Shown here: piece by piece, positions 7,556 through 18,400 of the stretch
Layout: the number at the start of each line of letters is the position of its first letter
Position numbering within the stretch: position 1 is the first letter of the stretch
Assembly: GCF_026001925.1 (NCBI RefSeq)
Contig: NZ_AP021870.1
Span: 186,001 to 250,000, forward strand
Length of the DNA stretch: 64,000 nucleotides
Origin: Vibrio gangliei
GTDB lineage: Bacteria; Pseudomonadota; Gammaproteobacteria; Enterobacterales; Vibrionaceae
Direction of reading: 5' to 3'
The notes under the pieces: model-generated
Database searches by the model: none
What the model saw: the letters and a program-made list of their open reading frames with translations, nothing else
What the model was told of the DNA's origin: nothing
Program-made: the position numbers and the translations under genes

Positions 7556-8614
7556 ATGCAGCTGCACGAGCTAGTGAACACAATTGGTCAAGATTTACAG
7601 CATCGATATGGCGAGAAAGTCCACAAACTGACACTTCATGGAGGCTTCAGTTGTCCAAACCGTGATGGCACGATTGGCCGCGGTGGTTGCACTTTCTGCA
7701 ATGTATCTTCCTTCGTGGACGAGAATGTTCAAATCAAGCCGATTCACTCCCAACTCAACGATCGAGCGGGAGAGGTGAAGCGTGCCAAGAAATACCTCGC
7801 CTATTTTCAGGCATACACCAATACCTATGCCGAAGTCCAAATTCTCAAAACCATGTATGAAGAAGCATTAAAGTCAGCCGATATGGTCGGTTTGTGCGTG
7901 GGAACTCGCCCGGATTGTGTGCTGGATGCCGTGTTAGAGCTACTCAGTGGTTATGTGCAGCAAGGTTATGAGATTTGGCTTGAGCTAGGCTTGCAAACCG
8001 CTAATGATGCCACGCTGAAACGCATTAATCGCGGCCATGATTTTGCTTGTTATGCCGACATCACTCAACGTGCTCGTGCGCTCGGAATCAAAGTATGTAC
8101 TCATTTAATCATTGGCTTACCAAAAGAGAATCGAACCGATTACTTTGAAACCTTTGAAAAAGTAATGCAAGTCGGAACGGATGGTTTGAAGCTACACCCA
8201 CTTCATATCGTTGAAGGCAGTACCATGGCAAAAGCGTGGCGCGCAGGGCGCTTGGATGCGCCAGAAATGGATGAATATGTTGAGGTGGCAACAGAGATTA
8301 TTCGTCGAACCCCTGCGCATATTATCTATCATCGTGTTTCTGCGGCGGCGAGAAGGCCGACATTATTATCGCCTTTATGGTGCGAAAACCGTTGGTTTGC
8401 AATGACAGAAATAGGCCGTGCGTTAGAAAACACGGCCCACAAGGCAGTTTGTGTCATGATCCTTTCGTGTATCAGCTACCGAGCTGTCAAAAAATCGCTT
8501 AACGTTATTTATTCAAAATTTATACCCAAGTCACTTGGTGATAGGCTATTTACTGCCCTGAATCTCGACTTGAATTTGTTTGGATTTAGCTGGCGCAGAT
8601 TTCTTCTCTTCTGA
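7556..8614 (+). CDS. yhcC: YhcC-type radical SAM protein, frameshifted near the 3' end
   Basis: A TIGR01212/YhcC-type radical SAM protein of unknown reaction. The cluster-binding region CPNRDGTIGRGGCTFC is at about residues 33-48, and the first 290 residues match the family (FQAYTNTYAEVQ, VGLCVGTRPDC, LELGLQTANDATLKRINRGHD). Homologues end near 310 residues. Here the frame runs on to 352 residues with an unrelated tail. If one A is added to the AAAA at 8427-8430, the next codons read HGPQGSLCHDPFVYQLPSC and stop at 8500-8502, a family-like ending. So one base is missing, by mutation or by sequencing error. The extended tail overlaps the 3' end of the T1SS ATPase gene on the other strand. Confidence 0.85.
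   Translation: MQLHELVNTIGQDLQHRYGEKVHKLTLHGGFSCPNRDGTIGRGGCTFCNVSSFVDENVQIKPIHSQLNDRAGEVKRAKKYLAYFQAYTNTYAEVQILKTMYEEALKSADMVGLCVGTRPDCVLDAVLELLSGYVQQGYEIWLELGLQTANDATLKRINRGHDFACYADITQRARALGIKVCTHLIIGLPKENRTDYFETFEKVMQVGTDGLKLHPLHIVEGSTMAKAWRAGRLDAPEMDEYVEVATEIIRRTPAHIIYHRVSAAARRPTLLSPLWCENRWFAMTEIGRALENTAHKAVCVMILSCISYRAVKKSLNVIYSKFIPKSLGDRLFTALNLDLNLFGFSWRRFLLF
8521..8543. repeat. Short element containing TATACCCAAGT, small hairpin
   Basis: TATACCCAAGTCACTTGG forms a small CCAAG-tca-CTTGG hairpin between the two convergent genes. An inverted relative occurs at 61032-61052. Both resemble the outer ends of a palindromic repeat family common in Vibrio intergenic DNA, which is my recollection and not tested here. 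Confidence 0.4.
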
Positions 8615-10753
8615 ACTGACGGCCGATTGCGTTTTTTGTGATGAGGCACTGTCGACAGTTTGTCCCATCAACATTCTCAATACTTCATTCTTAGGGCCAT
8701 CAGCCACAACCTGCGCTTTTTCTAACACAATCACTCGGTCCACGACATCTAGCATGGTGGTTTTATGCGTAATGAGCACGAGAGTTTCTTCTTTACCCAG
8801 TTGCTTTAATTGATGTTTTAACAGCGCTTCTGAACGATTATCCATTTGGCTAGTGGGTTCATCCATCACTAATACCGGTGGTCGGGTTAACCAAGCTCGG
8901 GCGATAGCGATGGCTTGCTTTTGACCGCCAGATAATTCACTGCCACCTTCACCAACCTGTTTATTAATGCCTGCTTCATCATCTTGAGTAAAATCAGTGA
9001 CACCAGCGCGTTGAGCTGCAATCAGGATATCTTGATCACTGCTTCTAGGTCTGCCTAGTGTGATGTTGTCCCGGATAGAGCCAAAAAAGAGTGAGCAATC
9101 TTGCGGTACGCAACCTATGTTGTTTCTTACGTCAACCGGATGTAACTGATTAATATCTAAATCATCCAGTTTTACTGAGCCCTCAGTGGCTTTATAAAGG
9201 CCCATTATTAAGCGCTGAATGGTGGATTTTCCTGAGCCAATCCGGCCTATAATCGCCACTTTCTCACCTGGCTGGATAGTGAAGTTAAGGTTTCTTAATG
9301 AGTAAGTTTTGCTGTTTGGGTAATGAAAACTGACGTTATTAAATTCAATCTTGCCTTGTAATTTCGAGCGATGAATATACCGTTTGTCTTCTTCTTGCTC
9401 CATTGGCATCTCCATGACTTGTTCAATGATTGTCATGGCGGATTTTGCTTGGTTATAACGCGTAGAAAGCATGGATAATTGTACTAATGGTCCAACGGCG
9501 CGACCACTTAACATGGTGGAAGCGATCAAGCCCCCCATGGTTAAATCGCCATTAGAGATTAAATATACCCCGCCAATGATCATGGCTACTGAAACAAATT
9601 GCTGTAAGAAACCGGCCGTACTTTGTACCGAGTCAGTAATGCGGCGTGTTTTGATTCCCCAGTTGGACATGTGCGCGACAGCTTCTTCCCAGCGGTATTG
9701 GAATTGGCTTTGTGCGTTAAAGGTTTTTACGGTCTCTAATTGGTGCAAACTTTCAATTAAGTTGGCGTGCTTTTGCGAAGATAGGCGAGAACCCTCCTCA
9801 ATTGAGCGTTTAAGTGGCGCTTGGATCATCCAACTATATATCGCCAGTATGACAACGGCACCAAAGGGTACAAGCACTAAAGGCCCAGCAATCATATAGA
9901 TCACAAATAAGAATAAGAGCGCAAAAGGCAAATCAATCAAAGCGCCGACCGTTGCCGAAGTGAGAAACTCACGAATGGATTCGAAATCTTGTAGGTGGCG
10001 GGCAAATGCGCCTACAGATGCAGGCTTTGATTCCATTCTTAACCCCATCACGCGGTTAAATATTTTCGATGAAATGAGAATGTCCGATTTCTTACCAGCT
10101 AGATCGATAAAGTAAGAACGTATGAGCTTGAGTGATAAATCAAAGATGAAAATGACAAACACACCCGATGACAGCACCCACAATGAATCAAACGCTAAGT
10201 TAGGGACGATTTTGTCATACACTAATCGAGAAAATAACGGGGTCGCAACGGCAAAAATATTAATTAAAACAGAGGCTAACAGCACATCGGTATAAATAGT
10301 ACGAGATTGCCATAATGTGCTCCAAAACCAATGGCCATCACGAGTTTTTAATACTTCCGGTGAGCGCTCATCATGACGAAAACGCTTTTTGACTAAAAAT
10401 AATTGTCCGCTGTATTGTTGTTGTAATTCGCCAAGATCGATTTCTTGCGCTAAATCTTCGGTTTCCGCATAGACTACTTCGGCTTGGTTAGACTCATGAT
10501 TGAGTGACAAGATCACACAGCTGCTACCATCATTTAGCAAAGCGACCACAGGTAATAAGGTCGGCGATAATTGAGCCAATGTTATTTGTCTCGGCTTTGC
10601 TGCAAGGCCAGCTTTCTCTGCCGCTCTTTCAAAAAAATGCGGGGTAAGTAGGCCATCTTGTAAAGGCAAGTTACTGATTAATGAATCAGCAGAGTGGTCT
10701 TGGCCATAATATTGGCTGACGTAGAGTAACGATTGTAATAATGGATCTTTCAT
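8546..10753 (-). CDS. Type I secretion ABC transporter, LapB/RtxB-type
   Basis: A 735-residue inner-membrane ABC exporter. The first 130 residues form a C39-like domain that lacks the catalytic Cys, as in LapB/HlyB transporters that bind but do not cleave their substrate. A membrane domain with six segments follows (about 165-440), then the ATPase domain with Walker A GRIGSGKST, signature LSGGQKQ, Walker B VLVMDEPTS and switch His in LITHKT. GGGAGT precedes the ATG. It overlaps nothing and starts two bases after the HlyD-type gene. With the divergent giant RTX adhesin it should form the export system for that protein. An outer-membrane TolC-type partner is not in the window. Confidence 0.92.
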   Translation of the reverse strand: MKDPLLQSLLYVSQYYGQDHSADSLISNLPLQDGLLTPHFFERAAEKAGLAAKPRQITLAQLSPTLLPVVALLNDGSSCVILSLNHESNQAEVVYAETEDLAQEIDLGELQQQYSGQLFLVKKRFRHDERSPEVLKTRDGHWFWSTLWQSRTIYTDVLLASVLINIFAVATPLFSRLVYDKIVPNLAFDSLWVLSSGVFVIFIFDLSLKLIRSYFIDLAGKKSDILISSKIFNRVMGLRMESKPASVGAFARHLQDFESIREFLTSATVGALIDLPFALLFLFVIYMIAGPLVLVPFGAVVILAIYSWMIQAPLKRSIEEGSRLSSQKHANLIESLHQLETVKTFNAQSQFQYRWEEAVAHMSNWGIKTRRITDSVQSTAGFLQQFVSVAMIIGGVYLISNGDLTMGGLIASTMLSGRAVGPLVQLSMLSTRYNQAKSAMTIIEQVMEMPMEQEEDKRYIHRSKLQGKIEFNNVSFHYPNSKTYSLRNLNFTIQPGEKVAIIGRIGSGKSTIQRLIMGLYKATEGSVKLDDLDINQLHPVDVRNNIGCVPQDCSLFFGSIRDNITLGRPRSSDQDILIAAQRAGVTDFTQDDEAGINKQVGEGGSELSGGQKQAIAIARAWLTRPPVLVMDEPTSQMDNRSEALLKHQLKQLGKEETLVLITHKTTMLDVVDRVIVLEKAQVVADGPKNEVLRMLMGQTVDSASSQKTQSAVSSEEKKSAPAKSKQIQVEIQGSK

Positions 10754-10755
10754 AG

Positions 10756-12144
10756 TTACTCCCTTAACGCCGTTTGCTTGGCTTTTAGTACCGGTTTAAG
10801 TAGGTAATCTAACACCGTACGTTTGCCGGTAATGATATCAGCAGAGGCTGTCATGCCTGGAATGATAGGAAGATCTTCGCCGTTAGCATCATGCATACTA
10901 TTTTTATCAGTACGTATTCTAACCAAGTAATAGCTATTGCCTTCTTCATCTTGGATCGTATCGGCACTGATGGTTTCGAGTGTGCCATTTAACCCGCCAT
11001 AATTGGTGAAATCATACGCGGTAAACTTGATTACTGCTTTCAAGCCTGGATGTAAAAAACCGATATCTTGCGGGGCAATTTTGGTTTCGATTAATAACGT
11101 ATCCTCAGTTGGAACTATTTCAATTAAGTCCATGCCTGGCTGAATCACACCGCCAATGGTATTCACGTGAATTTTTTGAATCGTGCCTTTGACTGGAGAA
11201 ACCACTGTTGTACGGCTCACTTTGTCTTGTAGGCCCACTTGAACTTCGCTCATGCTCGAAAGCTTATTCGTGGTGTCGCTTAATTCTTGTTGAGTTTTGG
11301 CGCGAAAATCCGAAGCAATATTGACATATTTATACGTGGCTTCCTGAATTTCAGACTCGGTTTGAGGTAACTTCATCCGAGCGGAAGTCAGCTCTCGTAA
11401 GCTGTCATTCATAGAGCGTTCTAATTGTAAAATCTCAATTTCAGGGACGACGCCATCTTCCGCTAACGGCTTAGTCATATTGTATTCACGCTGAATGATT
11501 TTGTAGTTATTGGCCAAATTTGCCACGCGGCTTTTGGTTTCTCTGAGTTCTTGTTCTTTTTGTTTGATCTGCTGTGCGGTGACATTCAGTTGATTTTGCA
11601 AATTAGACATCACATCACGGTATTCATTCTGCTGTTGTCTTACCAAATTAGGGTGTTGATTAGAAAACGCTTCATCAAATTGGAGTGGGGTAATGGTCAG
11701 AGCGACTTTTTCCTGCCAATCTGAGGCTTTATTATTTATGGTGATGTTTGTGATTAGTTGGTTTAGTCGAATGCTATCTGCGCTCAGACTGGCCAAGTCT
11801 TGGCTTTTTTCTCGATAGTTGGAACGAAAAATAGTGTCATCAATTAAAAGTAGTGTTTGGCCTTTTTCTACGGATTGACCTTCTTTGACTAAAACTTGCT
11901 TAACAATACCGCCTTCTAAATTTTGCACCACTTGCAACTGAGATGAAGGAATAACTTTAGCTGAGCCTGTCGTTACTTTATCAATTTGCGCCCATGCTGA
12001 CCAAGCAATCAGAAAAATAAAAAATAGAGCAATTAACCACAAAATAATACGAGGTCTTTTTGGTGATGAGATCAACAAGGCGGCCGACTTATTGTCGATG
12101 AACTCTCTATCTTCTGTGGCTACGTGTGTCGGTCCTTGCTTCAT
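10756..12144 (-). CDS. HlyD/LapC-type membrane fusion protein of type I secretion
   Basis: A 462-residue periplasmic adaptor. One membrane anchor follows a short cytoplasmic tail (IILWLIALFFIFLIAWSAW, about residues 34-52). A lipoyl-type half (GGIVKQVLVKEGQSVEKGQ) follows, then a long coiled coil (about 130-310, rich in Gln and Glu), the second lipoyl half (VVSPVKGTIQKIHVNTIGGV) and the beta-barrel domain with the HlyD signature near PEVDLIEIVPTEDT-like residues. It bridges the ABC exporter to a TolC-type channel. It is the first gene of the two-gene export operon, and its promoter must lie in the 321-bp spacer shared with the adhesin gene. Confidence 0.92.
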   Translation of the reverse strand: MKQGPTHVATEDREFIDNKSAALLISSPKRPRIILWLIALFFIFLIAWSAWAQIDKVTTGSAKVIPSSQLQVVQNLEGGIVKQVLVKEGQSVEKGQTLLLIDDTIFRSNYREKSQDLASLSADSIRLNQLITNITINNKASDWQEKVALTITPLQFDEAFSNQHPNLVRQQQNEYRDVMSNLQNQLNVTAQQIKQKEQELRETKSRVANLANNYKIIQREYNMTKPLAEDGVVPEIEILQLERSMNDSLRELTSARMKLPQTESEIQEATYKYVNIASDFRAKTQQELSDTTNKLSSMSEVQVGLQDKVSRTTVVSPVKGTIQKIHVNTIGGVIQPGMDLIEIVPTEDTLLIETKIAPQDIGFLHPGLKAVIKFTAYDFTNYGGLNGTLETISADTIQDEEGNSYYLVRIRTDKNSMHDANGEDLPIIPGMTASADIITGKRTVLDYLLKPVLKAKQTALRE

Positions 12145-12465
12145 ACAATATCCATATTTACGGCTAAGTTGATATTTTGAATGGGGCTTTGTTACAAAGT
12201 GTAGTGTTGAGTTTGTGATATTTCAGATATTTCTGACGATTAAAACACTGAGTTTAAGGAGAATTCTGTCAGGATTTTCTACACTTAAATGTAACCAAAA
12301 CCTCAAAATCACAAAAATGTGAATTGCGTTGCGTTGTTTTGTATATATTATGTTTCATTGGGGGTATCGGTAAAGTTGTTTTGCGCAAATTTATCAATAG
12401 ATTAGATGAATGTTTTGCAATGAAATGTGTTTGAAATTGCATGATTGAGAAGTGGGATCTGTAGT
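12145..12465. promoter_or_regulatory. AT-rich divergent spacer between HlyD-type gene and adhesin gene
   Basis: This 321-bp stretch must carry divergent promoters. A TATATT hexamer (12344-12349) is a possible -10 for the adhesin gene, but no -35 with good spacing was found. A short dyad TCACA-AAAA-TGTGA lies at about 12309-12322, and TTGCG is repeated at 12324-12333. No terminator or small ORF with a ribosome binding site was seen. Confidence 0.35.
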
Positions 12466-15400
12466 ATGGATAAGATGAATTCAAATGTTTCAACGATTAC
12501 GGTTGATAAAGGGCAAGTCTATATTGGCCAAGATATTCCATCCTTAAAGCCTATTACAGGGACTCAGACACTTATGTCTTCAGACCAGCTATGGGCCGAT
12601 CCAAATGCTCGTTATGTGGTAACAACGTCTGGTCAGCAGCAGGTGATTCAGTCAGATTGTGTCACTTGTGTCACAGTTGATGACTCAGGACAGCCAGTCA
12701 CGACTGAAGTCGATCCTAATGTTGTTGTCAGTGTTGCCGCACTGCAAGAGTCGAACCTTTCTCCTCAAGACATTGCCATTATGGTTGAAAATGGTCTTGC
12801 TGTTGATAATTCTGAAGACGATCAGCAAGAAGAACAAGAGCAAGATAACCAAGATGAAGATACCCAAGCATCCGAATCTGGCCCAATTGAAACCGCGACC
12901 GATGGGTTTGTTGAAGTCGATTATGACAACGATCAGGTGTTGACGCAGGCGGGGTTTATGACGGAAGGTTTTGAGATTGAATATCCACAAGAAGAGGATG
13001 AATTCGCACTCGTTAAAGCTCGTGGAGGTGTGCAAGCTTCAACTGTGTTCGAGGAAGGTGACCTTTCTCTTATTCAAACTTATTCGAATACCGCTTACCC
13101 AGTGATTAACAGTGTTGATTTATTCCTCAAAGCGGGCAGTTTTCCTCTTGTTCCCGATACGTTCACTTTTGAACCGATTCAACTTCAAGCCTTGTTATCC
13201 GAATTAAATAGCGAAGTGACCTCTGGTGGAGAGAAGGTTACGTTTAGTTTCAGTGAAGCAGACAATGCCATTATCGGTGAACTTAACGGTGAGCGTGTGT
13301 TTTCCGCTCAAATTACCGCAAGTTCAGATAATAACCGAGATGTCACGGTGACTCTCACCACGACGGTTTATGGTCCACTAGATCACCTTTCCAATGGCAA
13401 TACTGCAGGTTTGGTGTCTAATGCTAACAACAAAATCACCATCAATGTGGCGATTCAAGGGCAAGATAAAAGTGGCAATGAGTTAAATTCGCCAGCATTA
13501 GTTGATGTATCGATTTTGGATGGCGAGAACCCTAGTTTTGGTACGGACCCGGGAATTTTGATTAGGGAAGCGGATGATCGCGGTATTCCGATTGATGGAC
13601 AAATCCCATTGGATATCGGCTCAGATGAAATATCCACTATTGTCTTTGATGCTGTACAGCCTCAGCTTGAAGGTATTACCAGCCAAAGCTTTGATATTCT
13701 TGAACCCGAAATAGAGGGTAACTTATTAACAGTCAAAAACGTTTTCGGGGAAGTGATATTCACAGTCGAAATTCATACTGATGGAACCTATACCGCCACT
13801 TTATTTCGTCCATTTGACCAAGGAACATCTAAAAATCCGGATGCAGGTTTGCTTGTGACCGTTACGGATAAAGATGGCGATATAGCGAAAGGTGTCTTAG
13901 ATATTCGCTTTGAAGATGGAAATTTTCCAACAGGTGGAGAAGAAGGAGACCTAGATATTGTTGAAGGCGATCTTCTTCCAGAAAATACTTATCCCATAGT
14001 TGGAACAACGAATATTCCCATTCATCCAGCTTCTAATAGTGGCGTCGATCGTCTTCAAGCTAGTACGGTTCATTTTGCTGAGTCGCAAGTTTCCGATTTA
14101 CTTACAGAACTAGCTACTGAATTAAGCACAGCCAACGGTAATCCCATTGAATTTACATTAAGTGCTGATGGTAAGACGATCACTGGTATATCGGGTGGTG
14201 TTACAGTTTTAACCATTGAATTAAGTGCCGCGCCAATAGCTCTCGGCGCAATTGTGCATGTCAAGCTGACTCAATTCGAGCCGTTAGATCACCTCAATAC
14301 TGGGAATAGTGATGGTTATGTTTCTGTTGATGGTGAAGAAATAAAGATAAATGCAGGCATCCAAATTAACGAAACTGACGGGTCTTTATTACAAGATCCT
14401 GCGACGGTCTATATCACTATTTCAGATGGAGACATTCCTAAATTCTCCACTGACCAAGGCACAACCATCAATGAAACCGATCAAATAGACTTCGAGGTTA
14501 AGGGCGAAGTGCCGCTTGATGTCGGTTCTGATGCCATTCAAACCTTAACATTTGATGCGTCAGCCGCCGATGCATTTACTGATGTCACTTCTAACGATCA
14601 ACCAACTAGTGTGGATATAGATGGCAATGTGTTGTCATTGTCAAATAGTGATGGCGAACCATTATTGACCATTACTATCAACTTAGATGGTACCTACACA
14701 GCGGTAGTTTCAGGCCCGATTGATCAACCTGACAGTGAAACTATCCATTTTGAATTACCCGTGACGGCGATTGATAATGATGGCGATACTGCCACTGGCA
14801 CCGCCATTATTGATATTACGGATGGTCAAAATGCGTCTGGTGATGGTATTGGCGTTGAGCTTGGTGTGACAGAAGGGCAGCTATCCGATGTTGATAGTAC
14901 AACATACGACATAGCTCCAAGTGATAATGGTTCGTTTACGTTAACGGCGGTGAATGATGACCTTGTTCCTGAGACATTAGATATTGAACCGGCTGTTTGG
15001 GACACTTTAAAAGCAGATTTAGAAAAATTAACCTCGGGTGACAAGAACCTTGTTGTTACTAAAACCATCGATGCATCTGGGGTTATCACATTAACGGCGG
15101 TTGCAGGAACCATTACTGTTTTTACTTTGGTGTTAACCCCAAGCGTTAATGCTCAAGATGACGGTAAAAACGGGATTAGTGTAGAGGTTGTGTTTACACA
15201 AAATGCGCCACTCGATCATGATCCAAACTTCACCAGTGATTTTATAGAATTTACTCAAGCTCCGGATAATTCAACTGCCGATACCATTAAGCTCACTGTT
15301 CCAGTACAAGTTCAAGATACCGATGGAGATTGGTTAACGGACGAAAATGGTAATTTAACACCAGCTGATGTCACTGTGACCATTACTGATGGCACAGACC

Positions 15401-18400
15401 CGACTGTTGGCGATGATGCTATTTCATTTACAGAAATTAATGGTGATTCTGCGGATCCGCAACCTGGAGAGATTGAAGTTACTGTTGGTAGTGACACCAT
15501 AGATTTTCTGCAATTCGAATTAACGGCTGAACAGCAAGCGGTACTGGACGATTTAACCTCTAATGGTTATGACACAGAGGTTTCAAACATTGATGGTGTG
15601 ATTACCGTTTATATTCCGGGCGTTAATGGTGGTGATGATACCCCTGTTCTCGTTATCACTTTAGATAATGACGCAAAAGATGGCAGTTATACCGTTCAGC
15701 AGCTTGAAGCGATCGACCAGCCGGAAGATAATTTAACCACCATTAATTTGAATGTCACTGCAACTGATAAAGACAGTGATGTCAGTAATGTTGGCGAAAT
15801 TACCATCACTATCACCGATGGAGCCGATGCCACCGGTGGCTCTGCTGACATAACCATAACTGAACCTGATTTAGTGAACAGTTCAGGGGAATCTGATTAT
15901 CCTCTTGTTGGGGAAGCCGTTACATTAAACCTTTCTTCTGGGGTAGATCGATTAATTCCGGAGAGTGTAGTCATCGATCCTAATCCATTGGATGAAAGCT
16001 CAGCAGACTTGAACGCATTTCTAAATGAGCTTTCGACAGAACTAACATCATCTGGTCAAACAATTACTTTTATTATTAACTCTGAAACTGGGGCATTAGA
16101 AGGAAAACTCGCTGATGGTACCTTGGTGCTTGAGCTAACATTTACCCCAGCTCAAGGCTCTAATGGCGATGTCACGGTTGATATGGTGCTGACTCAACAT
16201 GCACCTTTAGACCATGTGAAAAATGGCAACCAAGAAGGTTCAGTCAAAGAAAGCGATGGCAATATTGTTATCACTGTACCCATTCAAGTTAAAGACAGTG
16301 ATGGTGATTACCTCACCAATGCCAGCGAAGTCAACGTTACCATCAATGATGGCGTTGCGCCGAGTTTTGGTGATTCAGCGACAGTTGCAATTACTGAAAT
16401 TGAAGCCAATCAACCAAGTAATGGCTCAATTGCCTTGGATGTTGGAAGTGATTCCATCGCGAGTGTTGATTTTGCTTTAACGGATGAACAGCTAGCGGTT
16501 TTAAATGCTTTGCAGTCCAATAATCAGGATACCAGCGTTCAAGTTATTGATGGCAAAGTGATCGTTTATATTCCAGACGATCCAGCTACTGATGATGGGA
16601 TTTACACTGAAGGTTCTGACACCCCTGTTTTAGTTATTGAACTCAATAATATAGAAAAAGACGGCACTTACACCGTGACTCAATATGAAGCGCTAGAACA
16701 GCCTTATAGTGAAAGCAGCCCGGGTACAAATGATATCACTCTCGATGTTGTTGCGACTGACTTTGATGGCGACCCAAGTGACCCTGGCACGATTCATATC
16801 GTTATTACCGATGGTGCCGATCCAACCTTTGCTACTGATAGCGGCATTACTTTTGAAGAAGATGATGCGGTTAATTCTAATGGAAATGGCGTAACCGATT
16901 CGACTGGTCAAGTTGTACTGACCGTAGGTAGCGATGATATTGAATCGATCAAGTTTGATTCCACACAGCCCGACAGTTTAACTAATCTGACATCGAATGG
17001 GATGAATACAGCGATTGCATATAGTGAGGATGGGAAAACTCTCACCTTATATGAAGTTGGCGGTTCACCTGATGACCCAATTATGGTTGTCACTTTGGAC
17101 GATCTGGAAGGTAACTATACAGCCACCCTGTATAAACCTTTAGATCAGACCGATGTATCTGATCAGGTCAAATTTGAGATAAACATTACTGCTACAGATA
17201 CCGATGGTGACCCTGCTCCTGGACAAATCGTGATAACGGTTGCCGATGGTAGTAATGCCGATGGTGCAAGTGTAAATGCCACAATTGAAATTATCGAAGG
17301 CGATCTTGATTCTTCTGCAACCGTTTTGTATCCAGGCGATGCACCAGTTGAAGATACATCATTTATTATCCCTGCCGTGGATGATGCACTAGCTCCTAAA
17401 ACTTTAAGACTCGAAGATGGGATATGGGCTGCATTACAAACGGATATTGAGAAATTAACATCAAATGGTGAGCCTCTTTCTGTTACGCAAAATACAGCTG
17501 ATGGTGTCATTACGATTACCGCGACTGCTGATGGTAATGCGGTGTTTACTCTTGTTTTGACCCCAATGAGTGTTGAGGATAGTGGTGATGTTGAAGTATC
17601 TATGTCGTTGACTCAATATGGGCCGCTTGATCATGAAAATGTTGTTGATAGCGACTTTATTTCATTTACTCCTGCTCCTGACGGACAAACTAACGATAAA
17701 ATTAATATTACGGTCCCTGTTCAAATCGATGATACCGATGGTGATTTCCTGCAAGATGCTGAGGGTAACTCTTCACCCGTTAACGTGGTTGTGACCATTG
17801 TCGATGGTGCGGACCCTAGCTTCAATCCTGAGAATATTAATCAAACTACAGTAATTGAAGAAACTGAAGCGGGTAGTGATGTGATTTCTGACGGTAGAAC
17901 GTTAGATCTGGATACCAACAGTGATGTGATTGAGTCGATTACTTTCGCCTTAACACCAGAACAGCAAACCGCCCTCAATAGCATAACTTCTAACGGTCAA
18001 GATACATCGGTACGTCAACCGGCCGATGGCCACATCCAAGTGTATATTCCCGATCCAGATGGTAATGGCGACATCTTAGTATTGGAAATCATCTTTAATA
18101 ATACTGCCAAAGACGGCCGTTATACTGTTCAGCAATTTGAGCCAATTGATCAACCAGAGGATAACGTTTCAAGCTTTACTTTCGATGTGGTTGCCACGGA
18201 TATGGATGGAGATAAAGCGAGTTCGTCGATTACCGTGACTATCAATGATGGTGCAAACCCAACTTCGGGCGATGTTACAGACAATGAGATCAGTATTACC
18301 GAAGGGAATTTAAACGATGAGGACAGTAATGATCTAGACTATCCGACCGTGCCAAAATCAACAGGCGAATTCACCATTAATGCGGCCAATGATGATCTCG

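Noticed and set aside
12309..12322. TCACA-AAAA-TGTGA as a CRP site before the adhesin gene
   Set aside because: The arms are in the reverse order and the spacing is 4, whereas CRP needs TGTGA-N6-TCACA.
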